Positions 1 through 7,672 are shown, counted from the first letter of the stretch. The stretch is 10,000 nucleotides of DNA from Desulfarculus sp. (GCA_020216805.1 JAIWNN010000089.1:1-10000), one strand, 5' to 3'. The notes: generated by a model from the letters alone, not told the origin. Program-made: numbers and translations.

Positions 1-1
1 C

Positions 2-928
2 GTGCCCGAGATGGTCCGCCACGCGGCGGACTGGCTGGCAGGGCAGTCGCTCCTGGACCCCAACACCTTCCTGGGCGCGGTGCTGTTGGCCCTGCTCATT
101 CTGGCCGTGGCGGCGGTGGTCTCGCGCATCTTGACCCGGGTCATCAACCGCTCCAACCTGTTGGCCGCCCGCTTGGGCCGCCGGGTGGTGGACCAGACCA
201 TCCTCACCTACGCCCTGCGCATCAAGACCGTCCTGGTCTACCTGGCGGCCGGGGCCTTCTACGCCAGCCTGATCCCGGCCCTGCGCGCCCTGCTGGGCAC
301 GGTGGTGGCCGGGGCCGGCATCACCGCCGTGGTCATCGGCTTGGCGGCCAAGTCCACCCTGGGCAACCTCATCTCCGGCCTGGCCCTGACCTTCTACCGC
401 CCCATCCGCATCGGCGACAAGGTCAACCTCGAGGGCGAAAACGGCGTCATCGAGGACATCACCCTGCGCCACACCATCGTGCGCACCTGGGAGAACAAGC
501 GTCTGGTCATCCCCAACGAGAAGCTGGACCAGATGAGTCTGGTCAACTATTCGCTGGTGGACCCCAAGGTCCTGCTGGCGGTGACCATGGGGGTCAGCTA
601 CGACACCGACCTGGACCTGGCTCGGCGGCTGATCCTGGAGGAGGCGGCCAAGAACCCGCACCTGATGCCGGCCGACCAGGCCCCGGCTCCGCCCAAGGTG
701 CTGGTCACGGCCTGGGCCGATTCAGCCATCGAGCTGCGGGTGCTGGGCTGGGTGCCGGATTGGGACAACTATTGGTCGGCCAAGTACCACCTGCTGGAGG
801 CGGTCAAGAAGCGCTTCGACGCCGAGGGGGTGGAGATCCCCTTCCCCTACCGCACCGTGGTTTTCAAGAAGGATCTGCCGAGCGCGGCCTCATCCCGAGC
901 CGGCGGAGGCCCGGGCCCAGCCTCCTGA
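2..928 (+). CDS. MscS-family mechanosensitive ion channel (5' end at window edge)
   Basis: This is a small-conductance mechanosensitive channel of the inner membrane, which opens under membrane tension and releases solutes during osmotic downshock. The 308 residues match the usual MscS core length (E. coli MscS has 286). Hydrophobic segments lie at about 22-47, 75-95 and 96-127. The third is the Gly/Ala-rich pore helix (AGAGITAVVIGLAAKSTLGN) and runs straight into the beta domain (FYRPIRIGDKV, 131-141). The family signature follows at 160-175 (VRTWENKRLVIPNEKL). The alpha/beta C-terminal cage domain ends in the typical IPFPYRTV at 279-286, followed by a short Ala/Gly/Pro tail. The start is uncertain: GTG at position 2 and ATG at 11 both fit, and the frame may continue upstream of the window, so no ribosome binding site can be judged. 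It is convergent with the next gene, 32 bases away. The family call is secure; gating properties and ion preference cannot be read from sequence. Confidence 0.93.
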   Translation: MPEMVRHAADWLAGQSLLDPNTFLGAVLLALLILAVAAVVSRILTRVINRSNLLAARLGRRVVDQTILTYALRIKTVLVYLAAGAFYASLIPALRALLGTVVAGAGITAVVIGLAAKSTLGNLISGLALTFYRPIRIGDKVNLEGENGVIEDITLRHTIVRTWENKRLVIPNEKLDQMSLVNYSLVDPKVLLAVTMGVSYDTDLDLARRLILEEAAKNPHLMPADQAPAPPKVLVTAWADSAIELRVLGWVPDWDNYWSAKYHLLEAVKKRFDAEGVEIPFPYRTVVFKKDLPSAASSRAGGGPGPAS

Positions 929-960
929 CGCGAAACCTCCCGCTGTCGCGGTGACGCGTC

Positions 961-2199
961 CTAGTCCTGCTCCCAGAGACCGGCGTAGAGCAAGGCCATG
1001 ACCTGGGCGTCCTTGACCACCGTCTCCAGTTCCACCCACTCCTCGGGCTGGTGCAGGGAGGGGTTGGTCTTGGACCAGACCGCCGCCGGCAAACCCCGCT
1101 GACGGAAAAAGGCGGCCACGGTGCCGCCGCCGATCCCCCCCGGTCGGGCCTCGACGCCGTGCACCCGCCGGATCGCGGCCTGCAGGGCCCGCACCACCGG
1201 GGCGTCGCTGGGGGTGGCCGGCGGGGATTGCAGGCGCTGGACCTCGCTGATCGCCACCGTGGCGCCCTCCTGGCTGGCGATGGCCTCGAAGCTCTGGCGC
1301 AGGGCGGCGGCCACCTCGTCCAGGGGGATCTCGGGCAGCAGGCGGCAGTCCAGGTAAAAGACCGCGCGGCCGGGGATGGTGTTGACGTTGGCCACCCCCT
1401 CCTCGATCCGGGTGGGCTCCATGGTGGAGTGGGGCAGGCCGAAGCGCTGGTCGGTCTGGGGGAAGCCGGCCAGCACCTCCCGGGTGGCGGTCATCATCCG
1501 GGCGGCGGCCATCAAGGCGTTGACCCCCTGATGGGGCGAGGCCCCGTGGGTCTGGCGGCCGTTGACCTCCACCTTTAACCAATAGATGCTCTTCTCGGTC
1601 ACCTCGATCAGGCCGCCGCTCTGGTCGCCGCCGTCGGGCACCACGATCAGATCGGCGGGGCTGAAGGCGTCGGGCCTGGTTTTCAGCACGTGCTCCAGGC
1701 CGTGGCCCGAGCCGGTCTCCTCGTCGGCCACCAGCACCATCCCGGCCGGTCCCGGAGGAGTGATCCCCAGCTCTTTCATGGCCTTGAGGGCGAAGTAGGA
1801 GCTGACCAGGCCATGGTGGTTGTCTTCCACCCCCCGGCCGTAGAGTCGGCCGTCGCGCACCCTTAGGCTCCAGGGGTCGCCGCCCCAGGCCGACAGGTCA
1901 CCGGGCGGCACCACGTCCAGGTGGCTCAAGACCCAGGTGGTGGGGCCGTCGCCGCCGGGCAGCCAGGCCAAAAGGTTGGGCCGCAGGCCGGACTCCACCC
2001 GAGGGTCGGGGGCGTCCACCCGCTCCATGGTCAGGCCCAGGGCCTCCAGATGGGGCAGCAGGGCCTGGAGCTTGGCCAGCTCGCCCTGGCCGCCGTTGGC
2101 CGGGCCCAGGGCTGGCACGGCGGTGACGATCCGCATCAACTCCACCATCTCCGGAGCCAGCTCCGCCACCTTGTTCAGCAACTGCCGAGCCTTGCCCAT
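961..2199 (-). CDS. M20-family zinc metallo-hydrolase (ArgE/DapE/CPG2-like peptidase or deacylase)
   Basis: This is a cytoplasmic di-zinc amidohydrolase of the M20 family (412 residues, normal length), which cleaves N-acyl amino acids or small peptides. The catalytic set is complete. The first ligand motif is SHLDVVP with H93 and catalytic D95. The bridging aspartate is D126 in GRGVEDN. The general base and metal ligand are E160 and E161 in ADEETGSG. D189 lies in VVPDGG, and the C-terminal histidine is H383 in SLHQPEEW. The inserted dimerisation domain spans about 207-315 and carries H218 in GRQTHGASPH, the usual substrate-contacting histidine position. GGIGGGTVAAF (354-364) is the usual loop before the last ligand. 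The ATG at 2199 is supported by a GGAGG ribosome binding site 5 bases upstream. The gene stands alone, divergent from the giant ORF. The substrate is not predictable: no arg or dap genes are adjacent, so ArgE, DapE and carboxypeptidase assignments would all be guesses. Confidence 0.9.
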   Translation of the reverse strand: MGKARQLLNKVAELAPEMVELMRIVTAVPALGPANGGQGELAKLQALLPHLEALGLTMERVDAPDPRVESGLRPNLLAWLPGGDGPTTWVLSHLDVVPPGDLSAWGGDPWSLRVRDGRLYGRGVEDNHHGLVSSYFALKAMKELGITPPGPAGMVLVADEETGSGHGLEHVLKTRPDAFSPADLIVVPDGGDQSGGLIEVTEKSIYWLKVEVNGRQTHGASPHQGVNALMAAARMMTATREVLAGFPQTDQRFGLPHSTMEPTRIEEGVANVNTIPGRAVFYLDCRLLPEIPLDEVAAALRQSFEAIASQEGATVAISEVQRLQSPPATPSDAPVVRALQAAIRRVHGVEARPGGIGGGTVAAFFRQRGLPAAVWSKTNPSLHQPEEWVELETVVKDAQVMALLYAGLWEQD

Positions 2200-2204
2200 G
2201 ATCG

Positions 2205-2209
2205 CCTCC
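2205..2209 (-). promoter_or_regulatory. Ribosome binding site of the M20 hydrolase
   Basis: The minus strand reads GGAGG followed by CGATC and then ATG. This is a consensus Shine-Dalgarno core at 5-base spacing, and it fixes the start of the hydrolase at 2199 rather than at an internal ATG. Confidence 0.75.
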
Positions 2210-2235
2210 GGTAGGGTTGTGATCGTCCGGGGCCA

Positions 2236-2264
2236 AGCCTAGCCGGGGAGCGCGGGGGCGTCAA
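2236..2264 (-). promoter_or_regulatory. Candidate sigma70-type promoter for the M20 hydrolase
   Basis: On the minus strand TTGACG (2264-2259) is separated by exactly 17 bases from TAGGCT (2241-2236). The -35 box matches consensus at 5 of 6 positions, and the -10 box at only 3 of 6. A start near 2229 would leave a leader of about 30 bases containing the GGAGG site. The spacing and placement are good but the -10 is poor, so this remains a candidate. Confidence 0.35.
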
Positions 2265-2270
2265 CCCGCA

Positions 2271-2300
2271 TTGACATCTGTGGACTATGACGGGTAAATT
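2271..2300 (+). promoter_or_regulatory. Candidate sigma70-type promoter for the giant ORF
   Basis: A perfect -35 hexamer TTGACA (2271-2276) is followed after 18 bases by TAAATT (2295-2300), which matches the -10 consensus at 4 of 6 positions. It sits in the only AT-rich patch of the window, upstream of the 2366 start, and implies a leader of roughly 60 bases. The -10 box is overlapped by an inverted repeat, so the promoter may be controlled by a repressor. It lies immediately beside the leftward promoter candidate. Confidence 0.5.
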
Positions 2301-2311
2301 AACAATTTTAC
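2294..2311 (+). repeat. Imperfect inverted repeat over the -10 region (possible operator)
   Basis: The sequence GTAAATTaacAATTTTAC is an inverted repeat with a 3-base centre and one extra T in the right arm. It covers the candidate -10 box of the rightward promoter. AT-rich dyads at this position are typical repressor operators, but no regulator is encoded in the window and a chance origin in an AT-rich patch cannot be excluded. Confidence 0.35.
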
Positions 2312-2329
2312 GAATCAGTCTCTCGAATC

Positions 2330-2361
2330 GGGCCGGCGCGGGGCCGGCCCCCGGACGGGGG
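2330..2361 (+). promoter_or_regulatory. Two mutually exclusive GC hairpins in the leader of the giant ORF
   Basis: The first stem pairs GGGCCGG (2330-2336) with CCGGCCC (2344-2350) around a 7-base loop. The second pairs CCCCC (2348-2352) with GGGGG (2357-2361) around a 4-base loop. They share 2348-2350, so they cannot form together. The second stem buries the G-rich stretch just upstream of the ATG at 2366, the only candidate Shine-Dalgarno. This could give translational control, but stems of this kind arise easily in GC-rich DNA. Confidence 0.3.
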
Positions 2362-2365
2362 TGGG

Positions 2366-5300
2366 ATGCAAGGCGCCAGGACAGGTCTGCCCCCCGAGGT
2401 GCGGCGTTTCTCGGGGTTGTACCGCTTCATCGCCCCGGAGCGCTTTCCCGAGCTGGGAATCGATCCCGAGGATGTCCCCCTGGGAACCTTCCCGGCCGAG
2501 GACCACCCCCCTTTTTTGCCCGACCGCTTCGGGGGCAACGCCTACGGTCTGGGGTTGTTTGAGCAGACCATCCTGCCCGACGATGAATCGCGTCTGCTGG
2601 ACCGCCTGGATTTCACCGAGCCGGCCCAGGTGGCCGCCCACCATCGCCAGCTCAACGACATCTTCAAGCGCCTGGGGCTTCTTATTCGCTTCACCAGCCT
2701 GGGTCGCCCCTTCTACCTGATCCCCCGACAGTTCGTGGCCCACTTCCTGGTGGAGGTGCGCTCCAAGGCTGACCTGATCGCCGATTTCCTGGCCGAGCTC
2801 ATGGCCCGCAAGCTGCGCGAGACCCTGCGCGTGGCTCTGGTCTGCGCCGACAGCGAGCTGTTATTGCCCGAGATCCAAGGCCGGATGCCCTACCTGGAGT
2901 TTGTGGTCCTGGACAGCCTGCCGGCCTTGACCGCCAGCCGTCGCTCCCCCTTCGCGGCGGTGGTGATGGTGGGCGATCCCCGCAACTTCGCCCTGCGCCA
3001 GTTACGGCGCGAGGGTCTGGAGCCGCCCCGGGACCGCGAGCGGCGTGAGGCCTACGGCTACTTTATGGCCAGCCGGTTCTACGACCTGCTGGAGGAGGAC
3101 GGCGAGCTTTTGGCCCTGGCCGACCGCCCCCTGGGCTCCAGCCGCGAGACCCTCTCGGTAAGCTTCCGGGGTCAGGACGAGTTCAAGCGCTTCCTGCTCT
3201 TCAGCCACGTCTACCGCACCCGGCGGCGCTACAAGAGCGGCGAGGGCCTGACCATGCAGGTCAACCGCTTCGACTTCAACGCCTTTCTCTCCGGGTTGGG
3301 GGTCTATCACGAGACGGTGGAGGGCTTGTTGGGCGGACGCAGCCTGCCCCGGGTGGACCCGCGGGAGATCGACGCGCTGGACTATCAGGACCTGCCCCTG
3401 CCTCGAGGTTCGGCCCCCCGCCTGCTGGCGGCCTGGAAGCGCTGGTTCGGCCCCTTTTTCCATGAGCAGAGGCTGACCACGGTCCTGCCCGAGGTCCAGC
3501 GCCGGGAGTGGCAGGAACGCTACCTCATCGACGGCGAGTTCCCGCCCACCCAGGTGGTGCTCCACGGTCGCCGCCGTCGGCCGCCCCTGACCCTGACCCG
3601 GCTGGAATCCCAGGCCGGGCGCCGCCACCTGGTGGGGTGCGAGCGACTCTTGCTGGCCGACTACAAGGACTCCCTGGACTACGTGCTCAAGGTGCTGGGA
3701 GTTCTGGACCAGGTGCGCCAGGGCAGTTTCGAGCAGGTGCCGGGGCTGGAGCTGAGCCGTCTGCGCAAGCCCTTCGAGAGCTCCCACCGCCATCCCCAGA
3801 CCCAGGACGTGCTGGCGCTGTTGGAGTTGGCTCCCCGGCTCAAGCGCCTGGGCGAGCGCCTCAACCCAGGCGGGCTGATGGGACCTCGCACCCCGGTGCT
3901 GGACAACCTGGAGAAGCTATCGCTGCTGGGGCTGGAGGAGGGCCCTTTAAGCCAGATCTATCTGATCGTCCTGGGGCATTCCACCATGACCCGGGTCACC
4001 TTCGGCAAGCTGCCCGAGACCACCCTGCGCCCGCTGACCGACATCAGCCGCTACCAGAGCCTGGAGGAGGCGGTGGCCGTCATCCGCCTCTACCGACTGC
4101 TCTCGGTGGCCGAGGCCGCCGCCGCCAGCGAGACCGGCCTGAGCCCGGAGCAGGTGGAGGAGATGTTCAGTCTCTATGACAGCTCCATCCGGGTGGTGAC
4201 CGACCAGGATCTGGACTGGAACGACATTCTGGACGATCAGATCAGCCGGCTGGGTGGGGTGCAGGCCATGGCCGCGCGCAAGATGCTCAAGCTTTTCGAC
4301 CTGTTCGAGTTCCTGGAGCGCTGGCGCAATCTGATGGGGGCCGGCCCCCGCACCAAGGAGGCCCTGGCCGACTACGACTCCCAGAAGCTGGCCCGCATCC
4401 AGATGGTCATCGAGTTGGTGCAGCAGGTCGGGCGTTTCGTGGGGCGTTTTTACGCCGGCGACTCCTCGGCCCGCCCTTATTTCTTCCGCGCCCTTTTGAA
4501 CAGCGAGTTGCACGGCACCGGGCGGCTGCTGCATCACCTGGGCACCGCCGCCGGCTTCACCCTGCTCTGGATCTGCGTCCACACCAGCGAACGGCGGCTG
4601 ATCAACATGAACCGACTACAGGAGGTCCCGCCCCGACTCCTGGAAGAGCGCCTGGGCAAGCTGCGCAAGGCGCTGACCGACCTGGCCCCGGAGCTGCTGT
4701 CTCCGGAGTGGTTGGCCGGCCTGCGCGAGGAGATCTCTCGGCGGGGCGAAGCCTACGTGCGCGACTCGGGTCTCTACCTGACCCTGGACCAGGCCACCGG
4801 CGCCCTGACCCCGCGCTTCGTGGACGTGGCCCACGAGCTGGCCCAACTCAAGCGCGAGCTGACCCTGACCCTGGGCCAGCCCCTGGGCCAGGTGCCGGAG
4901 GGGCGTCTGGCGGCCATGGACCGTCGGGCCCACGAGGTGGGACGCTTCCTGCGCGCCCAGGCCAGTGAACGCCAGTCTTCGACTCCGGGAGTGGTCGGCC
5001 AGGCCTTGGACCAGGAGCACCGGGGCCTGACCCGCCAGTTGGAGCACTACCTGCTGGAGCAGCTTTTCCACCTGGGAGATTTCGCCGAGCACCTGCGCCG
5101 CCTGGTGGAGCATTGCCCCCACCTGATGGACCGGCTCTTGCCCCAGCCCACCAACCACCCCCAGACCGCCCGGCGTCTGGCCGCCGCCGCCAAGCTCACC
5201 GCCCTTTATAGCCGCCGCCTGGACCAGTTCCAGGACATGAAGCTCAGCCACGAGCAGGCGCGGGTGGAATTCGGCCAGGCCGCCACCGGCATTGTGGGGG

Positions 5301-7006
5301 TCTCGCCCCTGCAGTTCCAAAGCCTCACCGCCAGCCTCAGCCAACTGCTGGCCAGCCAGCCTCGCCTGGAGCTGCTTATGATGCTGGCGGTGTTGCTCTA
5401 CGACCCCAACCAGACCCGACCCCTGGGTCATCCCGATCTGGCCTCGCCGCTCATCCATCGGCTGGAGCTGACCCGCGCCCTGCACCAGGACCTGGATTTC
5501 CTTTTGCGCCACTACGACCGCCCGCGCCAGGCCATCATCGGCGAGGTGAGCCTGCTCTCCCTGGAGCCGCTGTTGAGCGTCCAGGACCCGCCCCTGGTGG
5601 AGGCCCTGTTCCTGCTCGCCGTCGTGGCTACCGCCGCCCGGGAGGAGGGCCTGCTCACCGAGGACTTCCTGGAGCGTCTGTTCGCGCTCCAGAACCAGTT
5701 GCGCAACCTGACCCGCGGTGGTCACAACGCCCGCTGGGCCCAGGAGCGCCTGGTGGAGGACAACGCCCGGCGCCATTTGGCCTGCGAGCACTATCTGGAG
5801 ATCCAGCGCGGCGAGGCCCCCACCGCCAGCCTGCGCCAACTCCTGGAATCCACCCGCCTGCCCAGCGTGGAGCCCGAACGCGGCAACCTGCTGGAGCAGG
5901 GGCGGCTCGGCACCGGCCTGGACCGGCTGTTGCGCCTGCGGGGCCTGACCCACGTCAGCGCCCTGGACCTGACCCTGTTGCGGGCCGACGTGCCGGTGCC
6001 CTTCATCTACCGTCTCAAGGGCCTGCGTTCCATGGGCATCACCCATTTCGAGCGCGATCTCTACGAGGGGCTGCGCCTCTACCGCGGCCTGCTCTCCCTG
6101 CCCAACCAATACCAGGGGTTTCTCCTGCGCTCCCTGGCCGACACCCGCCGCGAGGTGCGTCTGGCCAGCTTCGCCCAGGCCGCCGAGCGTCTGAACAACA
6201 ACAACCAGGTCCGCCTGCTGCTGCTGGGCCTGGCCGCCGCCGCCAAGCTGGAGTTCGGGGCGGCCGGCAATGTCCTGACCGTGGACTTCCGCCCCCTGGC
6301 CCAGGTGATGGAGACCAAGTTCGAGCTGGTCAACGAGGCCCTGAGCCAGGTGGAGCCCTCGGCCCTGCTCAACAGCCCTCGGGGCCTGGCCCGACTGCTG
6401 GACAGCCGCCAGGGGTTGACCCTGCACCCTGACCCCCTGGCCAACAGCGTCAGCGTGGACATGGCCGACCTGGCCCGCATCGACCGCAAGATCGAGGCCG
6501 TACGCCGGGCCTCCACCCCGGCCAAGCTCAAGCGGATCTACCACCAGGAGCTCAAGCGCCTGAAGCTGACCACCTACAGCACCCTGGACTACCAGCGGCG
6601 GCTGGAGGCGGCTTTCAACGAGAACCTGAACCGCTTGGGCGAGAAAATGATGGAGGAGGTGCGCCAGGAACTGGCCCAGGAGGATCGCCTGGACCACCTG
6701 GAGGCCATCTTCCAGGCCGCATGGGAGGAGGGTTTGGAGCTGCCCCTGTCCCAGGACCGGCAGCAGAGTCTGCGCGACCTGTTCGAGATGAACCTGGAGC
6801 GGCTGCGCACCCAGTTCCTGACCCAGGTGGCCGGGCGCCTGGCCCAGGTGGAGGACTTCGCCGCCCTGGACCGCCTTTGGTCCGAGGTGCGGCCCGCCCT
6901 GGCCGCCCAGCGCCGCTGGCTGGGCAAGGACTTCGACCTGCAACTGGCGGCCCGCTTCGACCAGCGGGCCCAGGAGCTGCGCTCCCAGGCCCGCCCCGCG
7001 GTCTGA
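2366..7006 (+). CDS. Giant unassigned protein, 1546 residues, predicted cytoplasmic and mostly helical
   Basis: I do not recognise this protein. The ATG at 2366 is the first possible start after an in-frame stop at 2300-2302; only a loose G-rich stretch precedes it. No signal peptide or convincing membrane span is visible, and only five cysteines occur (160, 425, 737, 917, 1140). Residues 1-150 are mixed and hydrophobic. About 152-290 reads like a worn methyltransferase Rossmann fold: strands at 155-160, 178-183, 197-202 and 246-251, a helix before the last strand, but no glycine-rich SAM loop. Residues 350-950 are mainly amphipathic helices rich in Leu, Arg and Glu. About 998-1115 resembles the HD region of GlnD-like proteins in helix pattern, but the HD pair is replaced by Y1012-D1013. 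The C-terminus (1411-1546) carries roughly 57-residue repeats. The gene has no operon partner. Uniform GC-rich coding over 4.6 kb with no stop argues for a functional gene; scaffold, regulatory or degenerate-enzyme roles are all possible. Confidence 0.88.
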   Translation: MQGARTGLPPEVRRFSGLYRFIAPERFPELGIDPEDVPLGTFPAEDHPPFLPDRFGGNAYGLGLFEQTILPDDESRLLDRLDFTEPAQVAAHHRQLNDIFKRLGLLIRFTSLGRPFYLIPRQFVAHFLVEVRSKADLIADFLAELMARKLRETLRVALVCADSELLLPEIQGRMPYLEFVVLDSLPALTASRRSPFAAVVMVGDPRNFALRQLRREGLEPPRDRERREAYGYFMASRFYDLLEEDGELLALADRPLGSSRETLSVSFRGQDEFKRFLLFSHVYRTRRRYKSGEGLTMQVNRFDFNAFLSGLGVYHETVEGLLGGRSLPRVDPREIDALDYQDLPLPRGSAPRLLAAWKRWFGPFFHEQRLTTVLPEVQRREWQERYLIDGEFPPTQVVLHGRRRRPPLTLTRLESQAGRRHLVGCERLLLADYKDSLDYVLKVLGVLDQVRQGSFEQVPGLELSRLRKPFESSHRHPQTQDVLALLELAPRLKRLGERLNPGGLMGPRTPVLDNLEKLSLLGLEEGPLSQIYLIVLGHSTMTRVTFGKLPETTLRPLTDISRYQSLEEAVAVIRLYRLLSVAEAAAASETGLSPEQVEEMFSLYDSSIRVVTDQDLDWNDILDDQISRLGGVQAMAARKMLKLFDLFEFLERWRNLMGAGPRTKEALADYDSQKLARIQMVIELVQQVGRFVGRFYAGDSSARPYFFRALLNSELHGTGRLLHHLGTAAGFTLLWICVHTSERRLINMNRLQEVPPRLLEERLGKLRKALTDLAPELLSPEWLAGLREEISRRGEAYVRDSGLYLTLDQATGALTPRFVDVAHELAQLKRELTLTLGQPLGQVPEGRLAAMDRRAHEVGRFLRAQASERQSSTPGVVGQALDQEHRGLTRQLEHYLLEQLFHLGDFAEHLRRLVEHCPHLMDRLLPQPTNHPQTARRLAAAAKLTALYSRRLDQFQDMKLSHEQARVEFGQAATGIVGVSPLQFQSLTASLSQLLASQPRLELLMMLAVLLYDPNQTRPLGHPDLASPLIHRLELTRALHQDLDFLLRHYDRPRQAIIGEVSLLSLEPLLSVQDPPLVEALFLLAVVATAAREEGLLTEDFLERLFALQNQLRNLTRGGHNARWAQERLVEDNARRHLACEHYLEIQRGEAPTASLRQLLESTRLPSVEPERGNLLEQGRLGTGLDRLLRLRGLTHVSALDLTLLRADVPVPFIYRLKGLRSMGITHFERDLYEGLRLYRGLLSLPNQYQGFLLRSLADTRREVRLASFAQAAERLNNNNQVRLLLLGLAAAAKLEFGAAGNVLTVDFRPLAQVMETKFELVNEALSQVEPSALLNSPRGLARLLDSRQGLTLHPDPLANSVSVDMADLARIDRKIEAVRRASTPAKLKRIYHQELKRLKLTTYSTLDYQRRLEAAFNENLNRLGEKMMEEVRQELAQEDRLDHLEAIFQAAWEEGLELPLSQDRQQSLRDLFEMNLERLRTQFLTQVAGRLAQVEDFAALDRLWSEVRPALAAQRRWLGKDFDLQLAARFDQRAQELRSQARPAV
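6596..7003 (+). repeat. About 57-residue protein repeats at the C-terminus of the giant protein
   Basis: Residues 1411-1454 and 1467-1510 align at an offset of about 56: LEAAFNENLNRL matches LRDLFEMNLERL, and RQELAQEDRLDHLEAIF matches AGRLAQVEDFAALDRLW. A third, truncated copy begins with LAARFDQRAQEL about 58 residues later and runs to the C-terminus. The equivalent phenylalanines are F1417, F1473 and F1531. The pattern suggests helical-hairpin units. DNA identity between the copies is not obvious, so the duplication is old. Confidence 0.5.
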
Positions 7007-7050
7007 CCTCCGCCCCGACCGGGACGACGCCGGACCGGCCGAGCCGATGG

Positions 7051-7656
7051 CTATTTCTCCGCGTAAACCTCCCAGTGCAGCAGGTCGGCCAAGGCCCGCT
7101 TGGGCACCCGCTGGCGGCCGTCCTGGTCGCGCCAATAGCGAATGGCCTCCCGGCCGGCCTGGCCGGGTTCCAGATCCACCACCGCCGGATCCTCGGCCGC
7201 CGCTCCCAGGGCCAGCACCGAGTCGATCTCCAGACCCTCGGGCAGGTCGATGATCTTGGCCAGGCGGGGCAGGTTGATGGACTTGAGCCAGCAGGAGGCC
7301 AGGCCCTTTTCCACCGCCAGCAGCATGGCCGCCATCAGGGCCGCGCCCACGTCGTAGGCCCAGCCCACCGGGGCCTTGTATTCGGGTCGGGCCAGGACGA
7401 TCAGGTAGGCGGTGGGGCGCTGGCCCGGGCCGGGGGTGCCCACCGGATGGGTGTAGGCCGCCCATTTCAGGCAGTCGAAAACCTGCTGACAGCGCTCCGG
7501 CTGGCTCACCACCACGTATTCCAGGGGTTGCAGGTTGGCGGCCGAGGGGGCCAGACGCGCCGCCGCCACCAGCTCGGTCAGGGTCTGGCGGGAAATGGGT
7601 TCTTGCCCGAATGCCCGCACCGAACGTCGCTTGCCGATCGCCTCGTTCACATGCAC
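7051..7656 (-). CDS. Nitroreductase-family FMN oxidoreductase
   Basis: This is a 201-residue soluble flavoprotein of the nitroreductase fold, normally a homodimer using FMN and NAD(P)H to reduce nitro compounds, quinones or similar acceptors. The N-terminal KRRSVR (9-14) is the FMN-phosphate motif. APSAANLQP (36-44) is the second FMN contact. The helix at 101-118 (YDVGAALMAAMLLAVEKG) followed by LASCWL and a later LALGAAAED (148-156) is the classic C-terminal half. The start is GTG at 7656, supported by AAGGGAG 6 bases upstream. That site lies in the 16-base gap after the fusion gene's stop, so the two are almost certainly co-transcribed, with this gene last. It is convergent with the giant ORF, 44 bases away. 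The physiological substrate is unknown. Its neighbours (isoprenoid and prenyl transfer) make a quinone-type acceptor conceivable, but this is only inference. Confidence 0.9.
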   Translation of the reverse strand: MHVNEAIGKRRSVRAFGQEPISRQTLTELVAAARLAPSAANLQPLEYVVVSQPERCQQVFDCLKWAAYTHPVGTPGPGQRPTAYLIVLARPEYKAPVGWAYDVGAALMAAMLLAVEKGLASCWLKSINLPRLAKIIDLPEGLEIDSVLALGAAAEDPAVVDLEPGQAGREAIRYWRDQDGRQRVPKRALADLLHWEVYAEK

Positions 7657-7672
7657 CGCGCGTCTCCCTTTT

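Noticed and set aside
927..960. Hairpin between the convergent channel and hydrolase genes (GACGCG/CGCGTC outer stem, CCGC/GCGG inner stem)
   Set aside because: The stems are short and interrupted, and there is no T-run on either strand. It is not enough to call a terminator.
2287..2562. Short plus-strand frame starting just after the TTGACA box, considered as a leader peptide
   Set aside because: It has no ribosome binding site, runs out of frame into the giant gene, and becomes Arg/Gly/Pro-rich. Its ATG would also lie within the promoter itself.
7007..7050. Convergent gap after the giant gene, checked for a terminator
   Set aside because: It contains scattered CCGG-type repeats but no clean stem followed by T residues.
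4616..7465. 949-codon open frame on the minus strand, antisense to the giant gene
   Set aside because: Its translation is Gln/Gly/Leu low-complexity, typical of the antisense of GC-rich Leu/Arg-rich coding sequence. It also overlaps the nitroreductase, and it shows no domain or ribosome binding site.
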